From an uncultured Eubacteriales bacterium (GTDB taxonomy: Bacteria > Bacillota > Clostridia > Oscillospirales > Oscillospiraceae), in assembly GCA_902475435.1 (NCBI GenBank), contig CABRZL010000041.1, positions 1-16,257 on the forward strand: a stretch of DNA of 16,257 nt, in the 5' to 3' direction. This document shows positions 7,255 to 12,874 of this stretch, piece by piece. How positions within the stretch are numbered: position 1 is the first letter of the stretch; the number at the start of each line of letters is the position of its first letter. A program made the position numbers and the translations under genes. Under the pieces are notes generated by a model, which made no database searches, had not been told where the DNA came from, and saw nothing but the letters and a program-made list of their open reading frames with translations.

Positions 7255-7288
7255 CATACCGGAGTGACCTGCTGATTAGCAAGCACAT

Positions 7289-7348
7289 CCGGTGTGGCCA
7301 CACACCGGAAAAATGGCGTTCCGGCAGACAGCCCGGAGCGCCATTTTT
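7289..7348. terminator. Terminator downstream of lysR, with an adjacent hairpin
   Basis: AAAAATGGCG (from 7309) pairs with CGCCATTTTT (to 7348). The full arms, 7309-7324 and 7333-7348, are 16 bp with one mismatch and an 8-base loop, flanked by T-runs on either strand, so it works in both directions. It is about 40 bp beyond the LysR stop codon. A separate hairpin, CCGGTGTG-GCCA-CACACCGG (7289-7308), adjoins it. Confidence 0.88.
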
Positions 7349-7388
7349 CTATTTTGGGATAGTCCCAAACCCTCTGTTAAATTGGACT

Positions 7389-8255
7389 TTAGCGATATTG
7401 CAAATATTCCAAAAACCGCTTGACAGCAAGCGAAGCTGCCTTTCTGCTCCGCATGGCAATCCCGATTTTCCGATATGCGGGCACATCCAATTCTTTTGCG
7501 ACAATTCGATACGGTATGCGTCTTAAAATCAATTCCGGCAAAATACTGATCCCAAGGCCGCTTTCCACCATTGACATAATCGCGTAATCATCCCATGTGG
7601 TGAAATGTACTTTTGGAGTCAAATTGCAGCGGTCAAATATTTCCGACACTTCGGCCTTTGCGCCTTTCTCCAAAAGCATAAACGGTTCGTCACAAAGAGC
7701 CGCCACGGGAACTTTTTCAAGCTGCGTTAGGGGATGATTTTCTGGTAGGATAGCAAGAAGCCTGTCCTGCTCCAAAAATATCGTTTCAAAGTCGGAACAG
7801 GTCGGCAGTCGAAGAAAGCCGCAATCCACGCGCCCGTCTGAAATCCATTCTTCAATCTCCGTGTAGTCGCCAAGCAGTAATTCATAATCAATGCCCGGAT
7901 ATGCCTTTTGAAATTCTGTGATAATGTTAGGCAACCAATGGGTTGCCGCACTGGAAAATGTACCGATACGGATTAGCCCGGATTGTAGGCCGTTCAGCTC
8001 GTCCACTTCCATTTGCAGCTTTTCGTATTCGGTACAGACGCTTTTCGCACAGGGAAGCAGCTTCATTCCATCGCTGGTCAGCTTTACGCCGGATTTTCCT
8101 CTCTCCAGCAAGACAACTTTCCATTCTCTTTCCAAGTCGTTTATCATACGGCTAATTCCTGATTGAGAATAATTCAGTATTTCTGCGGCTTTCGTGAAGC
8201 TGCCATATTCGACGGTCTTTACAAATGCCATGTATTTTTGGATGTTCATATCCAT
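7389..8255 (-). CDS. LysR-family transcriptional regulator
   Basis: This is a LysR-type regulator of about 288 residues, the usual size. The N-terminal winged HTH is clear: the stretch from about residue 3 to 60 contains FVKTVEYGSFTKAAEIL and SQSGISRMINDLE. The ligand-binding domain begins near GLIRIGTFSSAATHWLPNI and continues through CGFLRLP and SGLGISILPE. It is divergent from the ProX-like/proB pair, and LysR proteins usually control the divergent operon in response to a small molecule. A proline-, glutamate- or amino-acid-analogue-related ligand is therefore plausible but not shown. The start could be the GTG at 8265-8267, ATG at 8253-8255 or ATG at 8247-8249; none has a strong ribosome binding site, and I chose the middle one. 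Confidence 0.9.
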   Translation of the reverse strand: MDMNIQKYMAFVKTVEYGSFTKAAEILNYSQSGISRMINDLEREWKVVLLERGKSGVKLTSDGMKLLPCAKSVCTEYEKLQMEVDELNGLQSGLIRIGTFSSAATHWLPNIITEFQKAYPGIDYELLLGDYTEIEEWISDGRVDCGFLRLPTCSDFETIFLEQDRLLAILPENHPLTQLEKVPVAALCDEPFMLLEKGAKAEVSEIFDRCNLTPKVHFTTWDDYAIMSMVESGLGISILPELILRRIPYRIVAKELDVPAYRKIGIAMRSRKAASLAVKRFLEYLQYR

Positions 8256-8377
8256 CGTATCACCCACTTTATCTATCTGATTTTGTTATCTATACTATGA
8301 TAAACATTCGTTTTTGTAATCCTCTAAAGTATGGTAAACTGGAAGTACAAAAAAGTCAAGCAGGAGTGTGACAGCAA
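8256..8377. promoter_or_regulatory. Divergent control region between lysR and the ProX-like/proB operon
   Basis: This AT-rich gap should hold both promoters. It contains an inverted repeat, TTATC-N8-GATAA (8286-8290, 8299-8303), a candidate LysR contact site. On the plus strand a TTGTAA followed after 15 bp by TAAACT is a weak promoter candidate for the operon. On the minus strand TTACAA with a TAGTAT/TATAGA-like -10 is a candidate for lysR. AGGAG at 8362-8366 is the ribosome binding site for the first operon gene. The individual promoter calls are weak. Confidence 0.45.
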
Positions 8378-8917
8378 GTGTTTTATGTGAGTGAAATTCA
8401 AACGAAAGCGCCCGACCATTTTCAAACACCGCTTCAGCAGAAGGTGTATGAAACACTGGAAAAACTACAAATTCCCTTTGAGCGCGTTGATACCGATGAA
8501 GCGATTACAATGGAGGATTGTGCAGCCATAGATGACAAGCTGGATATGGACATGGTAAAGACCCTGTTTCTCTGCAACCGGCAGCAAACCGACTACTACC
8601 TGTTCATTACCGTAGGAAGCAAACCCTTCCGCTCCAAAGATTTCAGTACCGCCTTGGGAATTTCCCGTGTTTCCTTTGCCCCGGCTGAACAGATGGAATC
8701 CATGCTCGGCACAAAGATCGGCGCGGCCACCGTGTTCAGCGCCCTGTTGGAAACGGCACATAATGTCCAAATCGTCTTTGACGAAGATGTTGTGAAAGAG
8801 AAATGGTATGGTTGCAGTGATGGAACGACGACAGGTTATATGAAAATCTTGACGGAAGATATTTGCAATAAATTCCTGCCGTACACCCATCACCCTTTGT
8901 CCGTGGTCGAGGTGTGA
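8378..8917 (+). CDS. YbaK/ProX-like aminoacyl-tRNA editing domain protein
   Basis: This 179-residue protein matches the free-standing editing domains related to the INS domain of prolyl-tRNA synthetase (YbaK, ProXp-ala and PrdX group). They hydrolyse mischarged tRNAs, typically Ala-tRNA(Pro) or Cys-tRNA(Pro), in the cytosol. Visible family features are VKTLFLCN (residues 60-67, with the catalytic-type Lys61), YYLFITVGSKPF, LGISRVSFAPAEQME, LGTKIGAATVFSAL and a C-terminal FLPYTHHPLSVVEV. The residue after the lysine is Thr, where ProXp-ala usually has Asn, and the usual HPN-like loop reads GCSDGTTTG, so specificity may differ. The start is a GTG, 11 bases after AGGAG. It is the first gene of a pair with proB: one base separates its stop from the next ATG. 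Confidence 0.85.
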   Translation: MFYVSEIQTKAPDHFQTPLQQKVYETLEKLQIPFERVDTDEAITMEDCAAIDDKLDMDMVKTLFLCNRQQTDYYLFITVGSKPFRSKDFSTALGISRVSFAPAEQMESMLGTKIGAATVFSALLETAHNVQIVFDEDVVKEKWYGCSDGTTTGYMKILTEDICNKFLPYTHHPLSVVEV

Positions 8918-8918
8918 T

Positions 8919-9722
8919 ATGGGACTTTATCAAAATCGGATTGTGGTGAAAGTAGGCACTTCAACCCTCACAAACGAAATGGGAAAAAGCGATCTGCGTT
9001 CTTTTGACCGTTTGGCGTGCGTCTTGTCTGATATTCAGAATATGGGCTATGAGGTCATTTTGGTTTCTTCCGGCGCGATTGCCGTAGGAACAAATAAACT
9101 GAACATGAAAGAACGGCCTTCCAGTATGCGGATGAAACAGGCAGCGGCAGCGGTTGGGCAATGCAGCATTATGTTTCTGTACGACAAGTTTTTCAACGAT
9201 TATGATAAGACCATCGCTCAAATCCTGCTGAACGCAGAGGACATGGAGCAGGAAGAAAAGAAGGAGAACCTGATCAATACATTCAACGCTCTGCTGGAAA
9301 TGGGGATCATACCCATCGTCAATGAAAACGACTCGGTCAGCTACACCGAGATTGAATCGGAGGACAGATTATTCGGGGATAACGATATGTTATCTGCTGT
9401 TGTTGCAGTGCTTTGCAGGGCAAAGCAGTTAGTCATTCTGTCAGATATAAACGGATTGTATGACTCAGACCCACGACTGTATCCGGGCGCAAAGTTAATT
9501 AGCCGCATTGAGAGGATAGATGAAACGGTTTATGCCCTTGCAGGCGGCGCTGGTTCCAGGCGCGGAACGGGCGGTATGAAAACAAAACTCCGAGCCGCCC
9601 AGTTAGCTACTGCCCAGGGAATTGATACTGTAATTACTAATGGAAAATCTCCGGAAGCAATCTACGAAATTATCAGAGGTAGGGAAGTTGGAACTTTGTT
9701 TCTCGGAAATAAATTTGCGTAA
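8919..9722 (+). CDS. proB: Glutamate 5-kinase without PUA domain
   Basis: This enzyme phosphorylates L-glutamate to gamma-glutamyl phosphate, the first and normally feedback-controlled step of proline synthesis. In 267 residues all amino-acid-kinase motifs are present: VVKVGTSTL (9-17), VSSGAIAVG (49-57), VNENDSVSYTEI, DNDMLSAVVA, LSDINGLYDSDPR and GTGGMKTKLRAAQLA. The C-terminal PUA domain of the 367-residue E. coli enzyme is absent, as in some other bacterial and the eukaryotic forms. The ATG follows GAGGTG that overlaps the end of the preceding gene, so the two are translationally coupled. No proA or proC lies next to it, so its product would have to feed host enzymes. It is cargo of E2 rather than a housekeeping copy by position. 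Confidence 0.92.
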   Translation: MGLYQNRIVVKVGTSTLTNEMGKSDLRSFDRLACVLSDIQNMGYEVILVSSGAIAVGTNKLNMKERPSSMRMKQAAAAVGQCSIMFLYDKFFNDYDKTIAQILLNAEDMEQEEKKENLINTFNALLEMGIIPIVNENDSVSYTEIESEDRLFGDNDMLSAVVAVLCRAKQLVILSDINGLYDSDPRLYPGAKLISRIERIDETVYALAGGAGSRRGTGGMKTKLRAAQLATAQGIDTVITNGKSPEAIYEIIRGREVGTLFLGNKFA

Positions 9723-9752
9723 ATAAGGCGTAGGCTGTTTCATAGATTGATA

Positions 9753-10150
9753 GATTGATATTTAATTAGATTGTTATTTAATTCTTTGGTATTTCTTTTA
9801 TTTAGTATTTATTTGTGCGGGATTTTCCGTGTACGGTTTTCCCGTGAACGGTTTATCCGTATGCGGGCTTCCCGTATACGGATTTTCCCTATACGGATAT
9901 TGCCCATACGGAGCATCCAGAAAATAAATTATTTAGCCTCTGAGCGCAGTTGGCATGGGTAAGAATACCGGGATGGCAAGCTATCCAAAAGCCGCTTACA
10001 GCGAAAGAAAGCGTCCAAAATCGACCCTTATCCTGACAGTACATTATCCTATCTATCCCTACTACAAAGTCAAGAGCCATCTGCCCCATAAGCCGATTAG
10101 ATCGACGCAGAGGCAGAGGGTTTATTTTCCCAAATCATGCTGTCCATCAA
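9753..10150. repeat. Tandem ~400-bp repeat, copy A
   Basis: Copy A and the adjacent copy B share the same order of segments. Both start with GATTGATATTTA, then CTTTGGTATTTCTTT, GTGCGGGATTTTCC, the 15-bp array, and a block with AAAAGCCGCTTACAGCGAAAG followed by CTGACAGTA. Similarity is patchy, and short insertions shift the reading frame between copies, which argues against coding. With copy B it fills the gene-less ~830 bp between proB and the right end of E2. Confidence 0.8.
9827..9911. repeat. 15-bp periodic array of CC-N6-GG units (array A)
   Basis: Six 10-bp units begin at 9827, 9842, 9857, 9872, 9887 and 9902, exactly 15 bases apart: CCGTGTACGG, CCGTGAACGG, CCGTATGCGG, CCGTATACGG, CCCTATACGG and GCCCATACGG. 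They are joined by 5-base linkers such as ATTTT. Several units are near-perfect palindromes and CCGTATACGG is perfect. The centres are alike within this array and differ from those in array B. There is no CRISPR-like spacing. Confidence 0.9.
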
Positions 10151-10223
10151 GATTGATATTTATTTAGATTGCTACTTGATCCTTTGGTATTTCTTTATTT
10201 AGTATTTAATTGTGCGGGATTTT

Positions 10224-10293
10224 CCCCATGTGGTTTTTCCATGTGTGGATTTGCCACATCTGGATTTTCCATGCGTGGATATTCCCCGTATGG
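10224..10293. repeat. 15-bp periodic array of CC-N6-GG units (array B)
   Basis: Five units begin at 10224, 10239, 10254, 10269 and 10284: CCCCATGTGG, CCATGTGTGG, CCACATCTGG, CCATGCGTGG and CCCCGTATGG. The 15-bp period is exact, as in array A. The centres are CATGTG-like here and GTATAC-like in array A, so each array seems homogenised separately. Confidence 0.9.
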
Positions 10294-10459
10294 AGGAATT
10301 GAGAAACACCTGATTTGCGCTCTGAGCAGCGTTTTCCTATACGGGAATATCGGAATATGGCAAGCCCTTCAAAAGCCGCTTACAGCGAAAGAAAAGGTCA
10401 AAAATCGACCTTTATTCTGACAGTAAATCGCCCTGTCTATTCACCCATTCGAGGTAAAG

Positions 10460-10510
10460 AAACCGCCTGCCCCACAAGCCGATTGGCTCGGCTATAGGGA
10501 CAGGCGGTTT
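10460..10510. repeat. Two-level hairpin near the right end of E2
   Basis: AAACCGCCTG at 10460-10469 pairs with CAGGCGGTTT at 10501-10510. The arms extend to 14 bp with one mismatch. Inside is a second stem, AGCCGA/TCGGCT (10477-10482, 10488-10493). It could act as a weak terminator for readthrough from proB, but no clear T-run follows. The corresponding place in copy A is degenerate. Confidence 0.8.
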
Positions 10511-10545
10511 GGATTTTCTGTTTGCTTACGCACTGCTGATTTTAT

Positions 10546-10561
10546 GTCATTCTTTATTCGA
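10546..10561 (+). repeat. E2 right terminal inverted repeat
   Basis: Read outward on the plus strand this is GTCATTCTTTATTCGA, the partner of the left-end repeat at 4810-4825 (14 of 16 identical). Five bases separate it from the TC core at 10567-10568. The unequal distance to the core (5 here, 11 on the left) fits asymmetric att sites of large serine recombinases. Confidence 0.8.
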
Positions 10562-10568
10562 GATTGTC

Positions 10569-10985
10569 ATTGAACAGGTTGCGGATGGGCGCTAGTTCGT
10601 TTTCCCCTTCGGCGGTGTCGATGTTGTCCGAAACTGCTACCAAACGGATGTCATGTTCTGGAAAGAACTCCTCGGTCAGCCGGCCCACCTCTATGTAGTT
10701 GCGGCCCAGCCGGGACAGGTCCTTTACAAACACGGCGGCAGCCTTGCCAGCGGTAAGCTGCTCCATCATGTCGTTAAAACCGGGGCGGTCCATGGTAACG
10801 CCGGAAATGCCGTCATCCAGGAAGTGGACCAGGTTGGTGTAGCCTTTCTCCTTCGCCACCTTGGTCAGCAGCTTCTTTTGGTTCCCGATGCTGTAACTCT
10901 CACCCTCCAAGTTGTCATCGCGGGAAAGCCGCTCGTAGAGGAAAGCGGTCACATCACGGGATTTTTTATGATTCGACTGTCTCAT
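10569..10985 (-). pseudogene. E1 large serine recombinase, 5' part (catalytic domain), cut by E2
   Basis: This is the N-terminal 139 residues of the outer element's recombinase. It holds the resolvase catalytic domain with nucleophile Ser21 in YERLSRDD, DDGISGVTMDRPGF, and VKDLSRLGRNYIEVG, ending in PIRNLFN. Within E2 the frame continues for only four residues (DNLE) to a stop. The rest of the gene is at 3505-4798. Joined at the GA core, and with one base removed at 4731-4735, the protein would be about 569 residues, a normal length. The ATG at 10983-10985 follows GGAGG with a 5-base spacer. The truncated product lacks all DNA-binding domains and should not recombine DNA by itself. Confidence 0.92.
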
Positions 10986-11038
10986 TTAGTCCTCCTTCCT
11001 CCGGGACAGCCGAATAGCAATATAACTTGTCTATATTC

Positions 11039-11067
11039 ATTATACCGCCAATCGCTGTTCCTGTCAG
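11039..11067 (-). promoter_or_regulatory. Promoter of the split E1 recombinase gene
   Basis: On the minus strand CTGACA (11062-11067) and TATAAT (11039-11044) are separated by exactly 17 bp. The start codon of the catalytic half lies about 55 bp downstream, behind GGAGG. The promoter is therefore intact although the gene is broken. Confidence 0.8.
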
Positions 11068-11084
11068 CCGGGTAAGCTGCATAG

Positions 11085-11270
11085 TCAGTTCTTTTCAACC
11101 TCTGACTGCATTAGGCGGAGCAGAATTGCCCCCAGGGTGTTGTTCCCATTCTCTTTGAAAACCGACTGAACAATAAATAACCTGTCATCAATGTGGTAGG
11201 TCGTTGTTTGTTCCAGAGTATTTTGACTTTCTGGATTGGAAGTTCCATTAGGCGGCTTCTTTTCTTGCAT
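11085..11270 (-). CDS. TnpW-like small transposon protein of E1
   Basis: This 61-residue protein lies directly upstream of the E1 recombinase gene on the same strand. The N-terminus is polar and disordered-looking. The C-terminal half has TTYHIDDRLFIVQSVFKENG and a terminal helix ILLRLMQSEVEKN. Its position and pattern match the small gene before the E2 recombinase, supporting a TnpW-type assignment. AGAGGG lies 7 bases before the ATG. Confidence 0.7.
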   Translation of the reverse strand: MQEKKPPNGTSNPESQNTLEQTTTYHIDDRLFIVQSVFKENGNNTLGAILLRLMQSEVEKN

Positions 11271-11346
11271 AGTGGTTCCCTCTTTCTAAAACTTCATGCC
11301 TGACCATTAGGGCAAGGAAAGGGAGAAAATCTTGCTCGCTGGGGGG

Positions 11347-11586
11347 TTAGCCCGGCAGCACCTTGAAGCGCGTCACAATGCTATGGATCAGCTTTGCTTC
11401 AAGCCTGAACCGCATATCTTCGTCAACGCACAGGTATGTATTCCCGTAATCGTCCTTCAGCGGCCTGGTGGCAAGAGCTCGGATGTACCTCTGAAAGTGA
11501 GCGACCAGGTTGGCAAGGGCGTCCTCGTCGCCGTTCACGGCTGCCAGGATCGCAGGCACCGGGATAGGTTTCACTTGTCTGTCCAT
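11347..11586 (-). CDS. Small HTH-domain protein of the Tn916-type regulatory pair
   Basis: This is a 79-residue protein with the segment PAILAAVNGDEDALANLVAHFQRYI followed by a C-terminal region rich in charged residues. It resembles the short helix-turn-helix proteins found next to the small sigma-like factors of Tn916/Tn1549-type elements. Its ATG (11584-11586) overlaps the last codons of the sigma-like gene by 16 bases in another frame, so translation is probably coupled. A role in controlling element genes is inferred from this pairing. Confidence 0.7.
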   Translation of the reverse strand: MDRQVKPIPVPAILAAVNGDEDALANLVAHFQRYIRALATRPLKDDYGNTYLCVDEDMRFRLEAKLIHSIVTRFKVLPG

Positions 11587-12005
11587 TCCAATCCCTCCTT
11601 CATTAGGTATTCGCGCAGTTCCTTAAGCGCGATATTCCGGCGTCTGGTTATTGCCTGACGACTAATGTTCATCTGCTCGCTGATCTCACGGTCATTTAGC
11701 CCCAGAAAGTAGGACAGTAGGATCACATTCCGCTTGCCCTCCGGCAGCTGCGCTAAGGCGTCGGCCAGAAGATCGCCGGTCACGACGACCGGGAGCCCCT
11801 GCACTTCAAAGACATGCTCGTCCATGAAGTGCTTGTCCCATACGGCGGTCTGCTCCAGCTCGGAGGCGGTCAGCTCGTCCAGGGATTTTTCCTGGTCCCG
11901 GAGGCGGGCATATTCTCTCTGAATATACCGGGCCTCATTCTTCAAAACCTTGACACAGAAAGCACCAAACTGATTCTGAATCCGCTTCTCATTAGAGTCT
12001 TTCAT
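11571..12005 (-). CDS. Small sigma-70-like factor (region 4 type), element regulator
   Basis: This 144-residue protein ends with a region-4-like helix-turn-helix: ALAQLPEGKRNVILLSYFLG, NDREISEQMN, SRQAITRRRNIALKELREYL. The N-terminal part is helical and basic. Such short factors are common in Firmicute conjugative elements, where they are annotated as sigma-70-family and sit beside a small HTH gene, as here. A strong ribosome binding site (GGGAGGTG) precedes the ATG at 12003-12005. The likely role is transcription of element genes rather than the host genome. Confidence 0.85.
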   Translation of the reverse strand: MKDSNEKRIQNQFGAFCVKVLKNEARYIQREYARLRDQEKSLDELTASELEQTAVWDKHFMDEHVFEVQGLPVVVTGDLLADALAQLPEGKRNVILLSYFLGLNDREISEQMNISRQAITRRRNIALKELREYLMKEGLEWTDK

Positions 12006-12156
12006 TTTCTCACCTCCCTTCGCGCCGCAACGGGTGCGGGGTGGTGATTTCCTCCCTTTCGCCTCAGAAATGCAAAATTGGCAATTTTGGCAACCGCGAA
12101 AGGAAGAAAATTTTTATGAAAGGCTCCGCTGTAAAACGAAGTCCCACATAAACAGC

Positions 12157-12190
12157 AAAAAGCGCCCGACCGCAAAAAGCGGCCGGGCGC
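12157..12190 (-). terminator. Intrinsic terminator (minus strand) upstream of the sigma-like gene
   Basis: GCGCCCGACCGC (12162-12173) pairs with GCGGCCGGGCGC (12179-12190), with one mismatch and an A5 loop. On the minus strand it is followed by TTTTTG. It can stop readthrough from the ABC operon into the sigma-like gene, or act as an attenuator if transcription of the latter begins upstream. Confidence 0.75.
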
Positions 12191-12379
12191 AAATGAATTA
12201 AAAGAAGTATTATGATGATTTGTCAGTTCATACTTATAAGCAAAATATACTGCCGTATAGTATGGGCTTTTTTTGACAGGTCAAATTTTGTCTGTTTATG
12301 TCGATAGTGTTTTTGCAACACGACGGCTCCCTCCATAAGCCGCCGTGTCTGTCAGCGTTAGGACATCATTCCTATAGGG

Positions 12380-12417
12380 AAAAAAGGACGGCGGCCTTGA
12401 TTTCTCAAAACCGCCGT
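12380..12417 (-). terminator. Terminator of the ABC transporter operon
   Basis: ACGGCGG (12388-12394) pairs with CCGCCGT (12411-12417), and on the minus strand the stem is followed by CCTTTTTT. It lies about 80 bp beyond the last gene of the operon. Confidence 0.75.
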
Positions 12418-12497
12418 AAAGTTAATTAGGCATGGGAAAAGGGCTGATGTACGACGGCTTTTTTTCTTTTGCCATCGTGCGGCAAACTGTTCAGTAC

Positions 12498-12863
12498 TTA
12501 ATCATTGATAAGCCTGATTTCATATACAATTGGATAGTAGAACGGTGTTTCTTCCGTAAAGGCGTCTTTAAGCGTTACAGTAACGGCATCCCCTTGGTAA
12601 AAATCGCTAATAGAGATTTCCTCTCCATCTGCGTTTAATAATTTTGTTTCCCCACTGATTCCAAGAGAGTTCGTGGGGTTACCATAGATTTCAGTTGTTC
12701 GCTCCACAATTAACCGAATTTCTCCATCGGGCTGTGTAACTGATTCCTGTACAATAGCGTTAAACGACAGCTTAGACCATTTGGGCGATTGTGTTATCAA
12801 TATCACGGCCGCGACAATAACAACCGCAACTACTCCAATTATGATGTACTTCTTGTTTTTCAT
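12498..12863 (-). CDS. Small membrane-anchored protein of the ABC operon
   Basis: This 121-residue protein starts with MKNKK and one hydrophobic segment (about residues 6-24: IIIGVVAVVIVAAVILI), so it is an N-terminally anchored, mostly extracytoplasmic protein. No lipobox cysteine is present. The outer part has beta-rich pattern with a VERTTEIYGNP segment and an ISDFYQGDAVTVTL segment that suggest a small OB-like fold, as in some DUF3221-like proteins; that is a guess. The ribosome binding site GGGAGG overlaps the stop codon of the permease gene, so the two are coupled. A helper of the transporter, for example in peptide resistance or immunity, is inferred. Confidence 0.75.
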   Translation of the reverse strand: MKNKKYIIIGVVAVVIVAAVILITQSPKWSKLSFNAIVQESVTQPDGEIRLIVERTTEIYGNPTNSLGISGETKLLNADGEEISISDFYQGDAVTVTLKDAFTEETPFYYPIVYEIRLIND

Positions 12864-12874
12864 TTTTCGCCTCC

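Larger units (their letters stand above)
10151..10548. repeat. Tandem ~400-bp repeat, copy B
   Basis: This is the second copy of the repeat, directly following copy A. Its segments align to copy A with offsets of 385-398 bases because of indels. Unlike copy A it ends in a well-kept hairpin (10460-10510). Its right limit merges with the E2 terminal inverted repeat. Confidence 0.75.
4799..10568. mobile_element. Inner element E2: 5.77-kb serine-recombinase element inserted in the E1 recombinase gene
   Basis: Both boundaries are defined by the host gene it split. Left of it the minus strand reads GA-ATGGTACGCC and right of it CTGTTCAAT-GA. Fusing them at one GA (TC on the plus strand, 4797-4798 and 10567-10568) restores codons for L-F-N-E-W-Y-A in frame. 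A GA dinucleotide core is known for the TnpX (Tn4451) and TndX (Tn5397) recombinases. E2 carries, in plus-strand order, a recombinase gene, a TnpW-like gene, a gene-less stretch with palindromes, a lysR gene, a ProX-like gene with proB, and a tandem-repeat region. No relaxase or transfer gene is present, so E2 is a transposon or a mobilisable element depending on help in trans. Confidence 0.9.
12006..12497. promoter_or_regulatory. Gene-less control region of E1 between the ABC operon and the sigma-like gene
   Basis: No gene is seen in these 490 bases. The stretch contains a perfect inverted repeat CAAAATT-GGC-AATTTTG (12073-12089) about 70 bp upstream of the sigma-like gene and a TTGAC-AG-GTCAA palindrome (12273-12284). 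A possible minus-strand promoter uses TTGACC in that palindrome with a TATACG-like -10 at a slightly long spacing. Two terminators are listed separately, and a GACGGCT/AGCCGCC hairpin lies near 12320-12346. The region separates transport cargo from element maintenance genes. Confidence 0.5.

Noticed and set aside
6794..7301. Minus-strand open frames of 82-89 codons in the E2 gene-less stretch (6794-7042, 7032-7301)
   Set aside because: No ribosome binding sites, skewed composition rich in Arg, Ser and Cys, overlap with strong palindromes, and no recognisable family.
9827..10293. CRISPR array
   Set aside because: Units are 10 bp with 5-bp linkers at a fixed 15-bp period. There are no unique spacers of 25-40 bp and no cas genes.
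9771..10420. Open frames across the 15-bp arrays (9771-9962 and 10169-10420), with peptide repeats such as CGFSM and RIRIF
   Set aside because: The two copies read the array in different frames because of a one-base difference in the T-rich lead. There are no ribosome binding sites, and similarity is at the DNA level. I treat the region as non-coding repeat DNA.
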